The notes under the pieces: generated by a model | The model's input: the letters and a program-made list of their open reading frames with translations, nothing else | Databases searched by the model: none | What the model was told of the DNA's origin: nothing | Translations under genes and position numbers: made by a program | Part shown: piece after piece, positions 8,252-15,685 of the stretch | How the letters are laid out: each line of letters opens with the position of its first letter | Position numbering within the stretch: the stretch's first letter is position 1 | DNA from: Bacteroidetes bacterium RIFCSPLOWO2_12_FULL_37_12 | GTDB lineage: Bacteria > Bacteroidota > Bacteroidia > 2-12-FULL-37-12 | Length of the DNA: 44,952 bases | Assembly (NCBI GenBank): GCA_001769655.1 | Contig: MEPC01000036.1 | Location: 1-44,952, forward strand | Direction of reading: 5' to 3'

Positions 8252-10420
8252 ATGAAAAACTTTTTCAAATCTCTGAAATTTTCTTTCCTATCTATACTAA
8301 TCATGTTCCCGCTTTTTCTCACCGCAGATGAAGGAATGTGGCTTCCATTATTATTGGAAAAAAATTATTCCGCAATGGAAAAACTGGGATTCAAACTTAC
8401 TCCTGACCAGATATATAACCTGAATAAATCATCTTTAAAAGATGCCATCATCAATTTCGGAGGATTTTGTTCCGGATCCATCATTTCAAAAGACGGATTA
8501 ATTTTAACCAATCATCATTGCGGTTATGATGCTATTCAGAACCAAAGCACGGTTGAGAATAACTATCTCAAAAATGGTTTTTGGGCATTATCCAAAGAAC
8601 AAGAGCTTTCAAATCCGGGACTTTCGGCTACTTTTTTAGTAAGAGTTGAAGATGTGACACAAAAAGTGATGGGTGTGAATAATGAAAATGCCAAATATGC
8701 ACCCTGGGATTCTGCCATGCAGAGCGTCACAAAAAAAATAGTGGAAGAAACCACTAAAGGCACAAACTACTCTGCTGAAATAAAAGATTTCTACGGTGGA
8801 AATACCTGGTATTTGTTTGTATATGAAACCTACAGGGATATTCGTCTGGTAGGCGCTCCACCCGAATCCATTGGTAAATTCGGAGGGGATGCAGATAACT
8901 GGATGTGGCCCAGACATACCGGTGATTTTTCCTTATTCAGGGTTTATACAGCTCCAGACGGGAAACCCTCAGCGTATGCAAAAGAAAATATACCCTTGAA
9001 ACCAAAATACTATCTTCCGGTGTCACTGAAAGGAATTCAGCCCAAGGATTTTGCCATGGTCATGGGATATCCCGGACGTACGCGCCGTTATGAAACAACC
9101 GGTGGCATCAAATTTCTTTTAGAACAATCAAATCCCACACGTATTAAATTACGTGGCGCTATTTTGAGAATCATGAAAATTGACATGGATGAAAATGAAG
9201 AAATCAAATTAAAATTATCATCCCATTACGCATCGGTTAGTAATTACCATAAAAATTTCATTGGTCAGAATAAAGGATTGGTAAGGATGAATACCATTGA
9301 AACCAAAAAAGCCGAAGAGGATGCTTTCCGGAAATGGGTGTCTGCAGATGCTACCCGTAAAGCAAAATATGGAACCTGTCTCGATGATATTTTATCTGCC
9401 ACTGAAAATCTTAAAGGTTATAATCTCGCCCGCGATTACATGAACGAACTTTTGTTCAGCGCCGGTGGGGTCTTACAAATTCCTTATCTCGTTTCGGATG
9501 CTTATAAAATGATGAAAAAGCCAAGTCCCAACCCCGACACGCTTAAAACGTTCATCACCGAAACAAGCAATAAACTGAAAAACCATTTTAAAGAATATAA
9601 TTATGCTACCGATAAAAAAATATTTACTGCCGTCATGAAAATGTATTACAACGATGCTCCGAAATTATTTCATCCTACCATATTTGATGACATCGAAAAA
9701 ATTTATAAAAACGATTTCAATGCATTCACCGATGACGTTTTTAATAAATCCATTTTAACTTCCGAAGAAAAATTACAAAAATTTTTATTGGCTCCCAATG
9801 TAACTGAGTTAGAAAACGATTTAGGATTCAAAACCATGCAATCAGTTCTTGACTCCTATAACAATAAAATTTTACCTCTCGCCACTCCTGAACGGAGAAA
9901 ACTTGGCATCGCTACCCGTTTGTATTTACAGGGATTAATGGAAATGAAAAAAGACAAACAATTTTATCCCGATGCAAATTTTTCAATGCGGCTGACGTAC
10001 GGAAAAGTGATAGATTATATTCCAAAAGATGCTGTAAAATATTCTTATTTCACTACGCTGGATGGGATTATTGAAAAATATGACCCATGGGATGAGGAAT
10101 TTTTTGTTCCGCAGAAATTAATGGATTTGCAAAAGGCAAAGGATTACGGACAATACGTTGATGCTGGCGGAAAATTGTATGTTTGCTTTATCACGGATAA
10201 CGATATAACCGGAGGTAACTCAGGTAGTTCTGTTATGAATGGGAAAGGAGAGTTAATCGGGCTTGCCTTTGACAATAACTGGGAAGGAATGACAGGCGAT
10301 CTGGTCTATGATGGCACGCTTAAACGATGCATCAATGTGGATGTGCGTTATATTCTTTTTATAATTGATAAATTCGGGGGAGCGAAGAATATCGTGGATG
10401 AGATGACGCTGGTGAAGTGA
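8252..10420 (+). CDS. S46 family dipeptidyl-peptidase (DPP7/DPP11-like)
   Basis: At 722 residues it has the length normal for S46. A signal peptide (residues 1-25) predicts periplasmic or surface location. The chymotrypsin-like triad is readable: His in TNHHCGYDAIQ (residues 88-89), Asp in FGGDADNWMWPRHTGDF, and Ser in TGGNSGSSVMNGKGELIG near residue 650. These enzymes release dipeptides from the N-terminus of oligopeptides, feeding asaccharolytic growth. In the specificity loop the sequence reads LAFDNNWEG, where DPP7 enzymes have Gly and DPP11 enzymes Arg after the Asp, so this member has Asn and its preference is not predicted by either type. The gene ends one base before the convergent PhoH gene. 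Confidence 0.93.
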   Translation: MKNFFKSLKFSFLSILIMFPLFLTADEGMWLPLLLEKNYSAMEKLGFKLTPDQIYNLNKSSLKDAIINFGGFCSGSIISKDGLILTNHHCGYDAIQNQSTVENNYLKNGFWALSKEQELSNPGLSATFLVRVEDVTQKVMGVNNENAKYAPWDSAMQSVTKKIVEETTKGTNYSAEIKDFYGGNTWYLFVYETYRDIRLVGAPPESIGKFGGDADNWMWPRHTGDFSLFRVYTAPDGKPSAYAKENIPLKPKYYLPVSLKGIQPKDFAMVMGYPGRTRRYETTGGIKFLLEQSNPTRIKLRGAILRIMKIDMDENEEIKLKLSSHYASVSNYHKNFIGQNKGLVRMNTIETKKAEEDAFRKWVSADATRKAKYGTCLDDILSATENLKGYNLARDYMNELLFSAGGVLQIPYLVSDAYKMMKKPSPNPDTLKTFITETSNKLKNHFKEYNYATDKKIFTAVMKMYYNDAPKLFHPTIFDDIEKIYKNDFNAFTDDVFNKSILTSEEKLQKFLLAPNVTELENDLGFKTMQSVLDSYNNKILPLATPERRKLGIATRLYLQGLMEMKKDKQFYPDANFSMRLTYGKVIDYIPKDAVKYSYFTTLDGIIEKYDPWDEEFFVPQKLMDLQKAKDYGQYVDAGGKLYVCFITDNDITGGNSGSSVMNGKGELIGLAFDNNWEGMTGDLVYDGTLKRCINVDVRYILFIIDKFGGAKNIVDEMTLVK

Positions 10421-11404
10421 CTAACTCCCTTTCCGTTGGTTTTCGTAGGCAGTCACTATCTCCTTTACTAACCGGTGTCTCAACACATCGTCGTTATTAA
10501 AGAAAACAAAACCGATTCCATTAATATTACGAAGTAATTCTACCGCATGTACCAGACCGGAACGCTGGTACGAGGGTAAATCTATCTGGGTAGTGTCGCC
10601 GGTGATTAACATCTTAGAATTGACACCCATACGGGTTAGGAACATTTTAATTTGAGCATCTGTGGCATTTTGCGCCTCATCCAAAATACAATACGCATTA
10701 TTCAGTGTACGTCCGCGCATATAAGCTAGGGGCGCTATTTCGATGATTCTCGTATCAATGTATTGCTTTAATTTCTCGGGGTCTATCATATCATCTAACG
10801 CATCGTAAACAGGTCTCAAATAAGGATCTATCTTTTCTTTTAAGTCACCAGGAAGAAATCCAAGATTTTCTCCTGCTTCCACGGCAGGGCGAGTTATGAT
10901 AATTTTTTTGACTTCTTTGTTTTTCAGCGCTTTAACGGCAAGCGCAACGGCAGTATAAGTTTTTCCTGTTCCGGCGGAACCTACCGCAAAAATAATATCT
11001 GATTCCTGACAAACAGTTACCAATATTTTTTGGTTTGGAGTTTTCGCACGAATAGGAATCCCCCTGGTTCCATAAAAAATCAGATCTGAAAATTCAGGCG
11101 ATACCTGAGAAGAATGTTCATTGCCATTTCCTGGAGGATGTACTGTATCTTTACGTCCATTGATAAATGAATCCAGATCAGAAAGTTGCACGGCTCCGAA
11201 TTTATGATAGTGTTCCAGTAATTTCCGGAAAAGTTCTTCAATTTTGGCGACATCGGCAGAAGTGCCCTTTATGATTATTTCATTTCCTCTTGAAATAATT
11301 TTTGTCTCGGGAAAGTAGGAAGATATTTTCTTGATATTCTGATTTTCGACACCCAGAAAATCTACCAGGGATATTGTTTCAAGGGTAATGGTTAGTTCGC
11401 TCAA
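10421..11404 (-). CDS. phoH: PhoH family ATPase
   Basis: A 327-residue cytoplasmic P-loop protein. The N-terminal ~90 residues are a KH-like domain (IKKISSYFPETKIISRGNEI); the ATPase core follows with Walker A GSAGTGKTYTA, the ITRPAVEAGENLGFLPGDLKEKIDPY signature and Walker B CILDEAQNAT, then GDTTQIDLP. PhoH proteins are linked to RNA metabolism, often together with YbeY, but no ybeY is nearby. The stop codon directly abuts that of the S46 gene. On the minus strand TAATTTTG (11464-11457) is a candidate -7 element. Confidence 0.93.
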   Translation of the reverse strand: MSELTITLETISLVDFLGVENQNIKKISSYFPETKIISRGNEIIIKGTSADVAKIEELFRKLLEHYHKFGAVQLSDLDSFINGRKDTVHPPGNGNEHSSQVSPEFSDLIFYGTRGIPIRAKTPNQKILVTVCQESDIIFAVGSAGTGKTYTAVALAVKALKNKEVKKIIITRPAVEAGENLGFLPGDLKEKIDPYLRPVYDALDDMIDPEKLKQYIDTRIIEIAPLAYMRGRTLNNAYCILDEAQNATDAQIKMFLTRMGVNSKMLITGDTTQIDLPSYQRSGLVHAVELLRNINGIGFVFFNNDDVLRHRLVKEIVTAYENQRKGS

Positions 11405-11511
11405 TGCTATATGTTAACTTTAGGAGTTTAAATAAACAAAAATTAGTTTGTGGTTACAAAATTAAATAAATTTGTCAGGATTTGCAAGCATCTGTGTTTG
11501 ATTTTTTTAGT

Positions 11512-12282
11512 ATGCCCATTATAACACTAACCACCGACTTCGGAACCCGTGACCCTTACGTTGCGGCACTCAAAGCCGCTATTTTAAAGGAAGAGCCGGG
11601 AACGATTATCGTGGATATTTCACACGAGGTGGAACGCTACAGTATTCCGCATGCATCCTATCTGCTTACTAGTGTATTCAGAGATTTTCCAACGGGCACT
11701 ATTCATATTGTTTCCGTTCATTCATTGTCTTATAAACAACATAAATTTATAGCCCTCAAAATTGATGAGCATTATTTTGTGGGCTCAGACAATGGTTTAT
11801 TTTCCTTGCTATCGGAATCCCCGCCACAACAATCGGTAAGAATATTAAATGAGAAAGCCGAGCGCACTGTATTTCCTGCAAAAGACATATTTGTTCCAGC
11901 GGCATTGACTATTTTACGATTTCAGGATCTGCTAAAAACAGGAGAGCCCATTAACTCAATAGAAACCCTGACTAATCTGAAATCATACTATCAAAATAAT
12001 ATTTTGTATGGAAACATTATTCATGTGGATGGATACGAAAATTTAATTACCAACATTGATTTTATGACTTTTGAAAAGATCAGAAACGGCAGAAAATTTT
12101 TAGTCCGTTTTGGGAAAGAAAAAACTGATTTTTTAGGATTAAACTATAATTCCGTACAACCGGGACAATGTGTTTGCCTTTTTAATTCCAATAATTACCT
12201 TGAGATTGCCATCAATCAGGGGAAAGCGGCGAGTTTGCTTGGGTTAGGGTATAATAAGAAAGTTATGGTGGAGTTTTTTTGA
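11512..12282 (+). CDS. SAM hydroxide adenosyltransferase (DUF62, chlorinase/fluorinase superfamily)
   Basis: About 256 residues from the ATG at 11512 (MPIITLTTDFGTRDPYVAALK). The N-terminal TTDFGxxDPYV motif, the VDISHEVERYSI segment, the FVGSDNGLFSLL motif and the C-terminal barrel (NNILYGNIIHVDGYENLITNI) define the family. Most bacterial members hydrolyse S-adenosylmethionine to adenosine and methionine, without halide chemistry. The open frame reaches back to 11482, but residues before the ATG have no family counterpart. A TAAATTTG element (11467-11474) is a possible -7 box, though a correctly spaced -33 is not evident. Confidence 0.9.
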   Translation: MPIITLTTDFGTRDPYVAALKAAILKEEPGTIIVDISHEVERYSIPHASYLLTSVFRDFPTGTIHIVSVHSLSYKQHKFIALKIDEHYFVGSDNGLFSLLSESPPQQSVRILNEKAERTVFPAKDIFVPAALTILRFQDLLKTGEPINSIETLTNLKSYYQNNILYGNIIHVDGYENLITNIDFMTFEKIRNGRKFLVRFGKEKTDFLGLNYNSVQPGQCVCLFNSNNYLEIAINQGKAASLLGLGYNKKVMVEFF

Positions 12283-12360
12283 TCGTTTGTGGGGAGCTAT
12301 ATGGTCAGAAGTTGAGAAAATTATGTAATTTTGTATTGAAACAATATTAACTATTAAACA

Positions 12361-12588
12361 ATGACAAAAATATCAATACCGATTAAAGATAACCTTGCAC
12401 AAGCGCTTGGAATTGAATATCTGAAAAAATATTTCAGCAGACAAATGGAATTATTAGAATTGCAGCAAGTAGCCGATAAAATAGGTAAAACCATTCAAAA
12501 AGTAAATATTAACTGGGATAAAGAATTTGAAAAAGCCCGGCAACTTGCTTGGAATGAATATAAAACCAAACTGCCTGTTAAAAAATGA
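12361..12588 (+). CDS. Putative antitoxin of a PIN toxin pair
   Basis: A 75-residue charged protein directly upstream of, and overlapping (ATGA, 12585-12588), a PIN-domain gene. The N-terminus (MTKISIPIKDNLAQALGIEYLKKYF) could form a short strand and helix for DNA binding, and the C-terminal half (FEKARQLAWNEYKTKLPVKK) is a basic amphipathic tail of the kind that covers a toxin's active site. I do not recognise a named family; assignment rests on size, overlap and partner. TAATTTTG at 12326-12333 is a likely -7 element for the pair. Confidence 0.65.
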   Translation: MTKISIPIKDNLAQALGIEYLKKYFSRQMELLELQQVADKIGKTIQKVNINWDKEFEKARQLAWNEYKTKLPVKK

Positions 12589-13010
12589 AAAAATATGTGT
12601 TGGATGCGAATGTGCTTATGTCTGCATTGATTAGCGGAAAGCAAATTTATCTATCAATATTTGAGCGAATTCAATTTTTTGTTCCTGATTTTATTATTAC
12701 AGAAATAGAAAAGTATAAGTTTCTTATTCTTGAAAAAACCAAATTAAAAACTTCAGAATTTAACGAATTTGCCAATAAACTTTTTCAAAACCTTTCTATA
12801 ATTCCATCATCATATATTTCTGAAGAAAACATTAATTATGCAATGAATCTATGTATGGACATTGACGAAAAAGATACCATGTATGTTGCCTTATCACTAC
12901 AAATGAGCATTACTTTAGTTACCCGTGATATTCCACTTTTTAAAGGGTTAAAGAAAAAGGGATTTAAAAATGTTATTTTATTTGATACCCTTTTTAACGA
13001 AATGGAATGA
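12585..13010 (+). CDS. PIN domain ribonuclease toxin (VapC-like)
   Basis: A 141-residue PIN domain. The acidic metal-binding residues are present: Asp7 (YVLDANVLMS), Glu40 (FIITEIEK), Asp in DEKDTMYVAL and Asp in TRDIPL. Such toxins cleave RNA, commonly initiator tRNA or rRNA. The start codon overlaps the antitoxin stop, implying translational coupling. All active-site positions are intact, so it is probably functional. The family also includes stand-alone PIN nucleases, but the small upstream partner favours a toxin-antitoxin module. Confidence 0.8.
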   Translation: MKKYVLDANVLMSALISGKQIYLSIFERIQFFVPDFIITEIEKYKFLILEKTKLKTSEFNEFANKLFQNLSIIPSSYISEENINYAMNLCMDIDEKDTMYVALSLQMSITLVTRDIPLFKGLKKKGFKNVILFDTLFNEME

Positions 13011-13020
13011 CTTAACCAAC

Positions 13021-13052
13021 TTGCTATATTGTTTGAAAAATAAATATATTTG
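13021..13052 (+). promoter_or_regulatory. Promoter of tRNA-Leu
   Basis: TTG at 13021-13023 and TATATTTG at 13045-13052 with a 21-bp spacer fit the Bacteroidota consensus, and the tRNA begins 9 bp after the -7 element, where the transcription start would fall. Confidence 0.6.
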
Positions 13053-13061
13053 CCAACGAAT

Positions 13062-13145
13062 GCCCGGATGGCGGAACTGGTAGACGCGCTGGTCTCAAAA
13101 ACCAGTCTCTTCACTGGGATGCCGGTTCGATTCCGGCTCCGGGTA
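13062..13145 (+). tRNA. tRNA-Leu (CAA)
   Basis: A class II tRNA. Acceptor arms GCCCGGA and TCCGGGT pair (first pair G-U), the D loop contains GGTAGACGCGC, the anticodon stem CTGGT/ACCAG encloses loop CTCAAAA (anticodon CAA), a variable arm follows, and the T arm is GCCGG TTCGATT CCGGC. The discriminator is A; CCA is not encoded. Confidence 0.93.
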
Positions 13146-13154
13146 CTTTTTTAA

Positions 13155-13295
13155 GAGCACCTCTAAAAACTTGTCTTTTGTCCAGAAACTACGTTGTCAG
13201 AAATTTTTAAATCCTCATTTACCCAATGTAAACTCCGGTTTAAAAATTTCTTTCGCCTTGTCTCTGTCCAAAATCCATAGTTTTTAGAAGTACCC
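13155..13295. repeat. GCACCTCTAAAAAC-ended foldback element, copy A
   Basis: The left terminus GAGCACCTCTAAAAACT is mirrored at the right by AGTTTTTAGAAGTACCC (two mismatches to the other copies). Inside, GAAATTTTTAAA and TTTAAAAATTTC form a second 12-bp stem. It sits just after tRNA-Leu and just before the histone H1-like gene. Copies B (15341) and C (25048) share only the termini. Confidence 0.85.
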
Positions 13296-13310
13296 TTAAT
13301 ACAACCCATC

Positions 13311-13493
13311 ATGAAAAAATTCAATGACTTAAAAAACGCTGTATTGGCTTTAGAAGCTGATGCGGAAAAATTCTACATCAAAGGCAATAACGCCGCCGGC
13401 ACACGGTTAAGAAAAGGATTATTGGATATAAAACAATTAGCCCAGGCAGTCAGGGTGGAAGTGCTTGCTATCAGGGAAGAAGAAAAAGTGTAG
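13311..13493 (+). CDS. Histone H1-like DNA-binding protein (Hc1 type)
   Basis: A 60-residue protein, MKKFNDLKNAVLALEADAEKF then GNNAAGTRLRKGLLDIKQLAQ, matching the small histone H1-like family of Bacteroidota and Chlamydia (HctA N-terminal region). Lysine and arginine residues on a helical hairpin are expected to bind DNA non-specifically. The ATG at 13311 is preceded by the foldback element, which separates it from the tRNA. Unlike longer members it has no lysine-rich tail. Confidence 0.85.
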   Translation: MKKFNDLKNAVLALEADAEKFYIKGNNAAGTRLRKGLLDIKQLAQAVRVEVLAIREEEKV

Positions 13494-13529
13494 AACTTGC
13501 AGTCCTGCCACTGCTACTGCCACTCCCCC

Positions 13530-14612
13530 CTATCTGCACCATTTTAAATTTTTGCTTTTTGCATCTATTAAATACTCATCCAACTGCTGAGTAGTAAGTA
13601 AGGTATTTTTTTCTATGAGAGTACGGTACCAGTCCACGGTTTTATGAATGGCATCCTCAAGATCCCACGCAGGGAACCAACGCAGTTTTCTTAAAGAATT
13701 TTCACAATTTAAAAGAAGTTTATCGCTTTCATGAAAGGGTTGATTACTATCATTATTCAACTGAAAACTTAACTTGGACCATTCGCTTTTCATTTTCATT
13801 ACAACTTTTGAAACCGGTACAAGGGTTGAGGGAACCGGACCAAAATTCCAGGCGGTGGCAAATTCTTTTTTCTCTTCCAATAAATTTTGTCCCACCATCA
13901 AATAACCAGACAAAGGATCCAAAACATGTTGCCAGGGGCGAAGGGCTGATGGCATTCGTATAAAAGTTGGTTTATTTTCAGAAACCCCTCTGATTAAATC
14001 GGGTATCAGCCGGTTTTGTGCCCAGTCGCCTCCTCCGATTACATTACCGGCTCTTACACTCGCTATAAATACTTTATTTTCTGTCTCAAAAAACGACCTT
14101 CGGTATGATTGTGTTAGAATTTCAACACATGCTTTAGATGAACTATAGGGATCATAGCCACCCAATGAATCATTTTCTTTATATCTGATTAATTTACTGT
14201 TATTTTCATATACTTTATCGGTTGTAACCATAATCAATGCTTTGACTTTATTATTTTTTCTCACGGCTTCCAATATATTCAAACTGCCATTCAGATTGGT
14301 ATGGTAAGTCATCATGGGTTCAAGGTAGGATTCACTTACTAAAGATTGTGCGGCAAGGTGAAAAATAATCTCCGGTTTAACAGATTGAATAACCTCATTT
14401 ACAAATTCCAGATTTCTGATATCCCCAAAAAATGAAGTACCTTCCGGCTTTAACAAATCAAAATGTGTTCTCTCTTCTTTTAAGGATAATCCAAAAACAT
14501 TGGCTCCTAATTTATTTAACCAACAGGTTAGCCAGGTTCCTTTAAAACCGGTATGGCCTGTAATTAATACTTTCCTGTTTTGGTATGCACCATTAAAATA
14601 ATTAATTGGCAT
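13530..14612 (-). CDS. rfbG: CDP-glucose 4,6-dehydratase
   Basis: A 360-residue short-chain dehydrogenase/reductase. The NAD-binding motif GHTGFKGTWLTCWL (residues 18-31), the DIRN segment, the VTTDKVYEN motif and the catalytic YDPYSSSKA (Tyr-x3-Lys) are present, with the GNVIGGGDWAQNRLIPD stretch diagnostic of RfbG. It converts CDP-glucose to CDP-4-keto-6-deoxyglucose, the precursor of 3,6-dideoxyhexoses in O-antigen. The usual partners (rfbF, rfbH) are not next to it, so it is detached from its pathway or works with genes outside the window. Confidence 0.93.
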   Translation of the reverse strand: MPINYFNGAYQNRKVLITGHTGFKGTWLTCWLNKLGANVFGLSLKEERTHFDLLKPEGTSFFGDIRNLEFVNEVIQSVKPEIIFHLAAQSLVSESYLEPMMTYHTNLNGSLNILEAVRKNNKVKALIMVTTDKVYENNSKLIRYKENDSLGGYDPYSSSKACVEILTQSYRRSFFETENKVFIASVRAGNVIGGGDWAQNRLIPDLIRGVSENKPTFIRMPSALRPWQHVLDPLSGYLMVGQNLLEEKKEFATAWNFGPVPSTLVPVSKVVMKMKSEWSKLSFQLNNDSNQPFHESDKLLLNCENSLRKLRWFPAWDLEDAIHKTVDWYRTLIEKNTLLTTQQLDEYLIDAKSKNLKWCR

Positions 14613-14658
14613 TTTTAGTGTCTTATAAAAAATATCTCAACAAATTTTGGAAATATAC

Positions 14659-14726
14659 TTTCCCGCAGATAACGCAGATTTTCGCAGAAAAATTAATCTG
14701 CGTTTATCTGCGTTATCTGCGGGAAA
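14659..14726. repeat. Perfect 21-bp inverted repeat built from CGCAGATA units
   Basis: The arms 14659-14679 and 14706-14726 are exact complements and contain repeated CGCAGAT words; the 26-bp loop holds further CGCAGA/TCTGCG words. The element lies between the rfbG start and the TPR gene stop and may terminate the TPR transcript, although no T-run follows. Confidence 0.85.
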
Positions 14727-14757
14727 CTTATTTGATTGTGGTTTATTCACGTTAGGA

Positions 14758-15291
14758 TTATCTTTTTTTACAATGAATTTTTATAAGCGCAGAGGCATCT
14801 TTTTCCCCCAATTCTAATGCTTTTCTGAAATCAAAACAAGCTTTTTCAGAGTCATTTAATTTCAAATAAATCAATCCCCTGTTAAACCAAGGTGAGGAAT
14901 TGTCGGGTTTTCTGGATATGGATTCCGAGTAATCAGTCACTGCTTCTTGAAAATTGTTTAAACTTTCCTTAATCAAAGCGCGGTTATAATAAAATCCGGC
15001 ATCATACGGATTAAGATATATGGCACGGTCATAATCCATTAATGCTCCCTTGAAGTCCTTTAATTCATCACGTACAAAAGCCCGGTTATAATATGCTTCG
15101 GTAAAAAATGAATCTAATTGAATAGAAAGGGTGAAATTCTTTTCTGCGGATGTATAGTCGCTCTGTTCTATGTTTTTCATAGCCAAACTAAAAAATTCTT
15201 TTGCAGTTTGAGCGTAATTTCTTTCTATGATATTCATCATAAAGCAAAAAAGTAAAAAAAGTATCCTTTGGCTTTTCATTGCAAAATCCAT
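14758..15291 (-). CDS. Tetratricopeptide repeat protein
   Basis: A 177-residue exported protein. The signal peptide is LFLLFCFMMNIIERNYAQ; two in-frame starts (15291 and 15279) are possible. Three to four TPR units follow from about residue 30, with readable cores EAYYNRAFVRDELKDFKGALMD, FYYNRALIKESLNNFQEAV and PWFNRGLIYLKLNDSEKA. TPR arrays mediate protein-protein contacts, here presumably in the periplasm. The partner is unknown. The upstream spacer holds a terminal-repeat foldback. Confidence 0.85.
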   Translation of the reverse strand: MDFAMKSQRILFLLFCFMMNIIERNYAQTAKEFFSLAMKNIEQSDYTSAEKNFTLSIQLDSFFTEAYYNRAFVRDELKDFKGALMDYDRAIYLNPYDAGFYYNRALIKESLNNFQEAVTDYSESISRKPDNSSPWFNRGLIYLKLNDSEKACFDFRKALELGEKDASALIKIHCKKR

Positions 15292-15340
15292 TTTTTCTGA
15301 AATATAAAAAACTTTGCGAAAAAAACAAAATTACGAAGAT

Positions 15341-15475
15341 ATGGGCACCTCTAAAAACATCTTTAACCACATAGGAACATAGGCACATAGGTAAGCACAT
15401 AGTAATTTCTATTGTGAAATTCTATGTGTCTATGTGGTAAATTATTTTTGCTCTTAAGTTTTTAGAGGTGCCCAT
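15341..15475. repeat. GCACCTCTAAAAAC-ended foldback element, copy B
   Basis: It has perfect 18-bp termini: ATGGGCACCTCTAAAAAC (15341-15358) and its complement (15458-15475). The interior carries imperfect ACATAGG-type units in one orientation and CTATGTG units in the other, forming an inner stem. It is the best preserved of three copies. Confidence 0.92.
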
Positions 15476-15486
15476 AACACAGTACC

Positions 15487-15573
15487 GTTCCTACGGAACT
15501 ATACTACATGAAGTCGGATATTACAACAACGGACTAAAGTCCGTTGTTACAAAATAATTCGTTCCTACGGAAC
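15487..15573. repeat. Cluster of three palindromes
   Basis: Two identical hairpins GTTCCTACGGAAC (15487-15499 and 15561-15573) flank a larger palindrome, ACAACGGACT AA AGTCCGTTGT (15526-15547). They fill most of the remaining spacer before the M16 gene. No coding potential was seen between 15292 and 15685. Confidence 0.88.
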
Positions 15574-15612
15574 TGATTTTATATTTCCATAATTCTTTTT
15601 TATCTCTACCCC

Positions 15613-15643
15613 TTGTTTAGAATAATAAAAAATATTAGATTTG
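15613..15643 (+). promoter_or_regulatory. Promoter of the M16-OmpA gene
   Basis: TTG (15613-15615), a 20-bp spacer and TAGATTTG (15636-15643) fit the Bacteroidota consensus. The ATG at 15686 lies 42 bp downstream; this argues against the in-frame TTG at 15641, which sits inside the -7 box. Confidence 0.7.
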
Positions 15644-15685
15644 CGCACAATTTTCAGAAATCTAACTCATCCCATTATATTTTAT

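Noticed and set aside
13062-13295. tRNA-Leu as an integration site with the foldback as attachment remnant
   Set aside because: No duplicate of the tRNA 3' end is seen, no integrase is nearby, and the same foldback occurs at two sites away from tRNAs.
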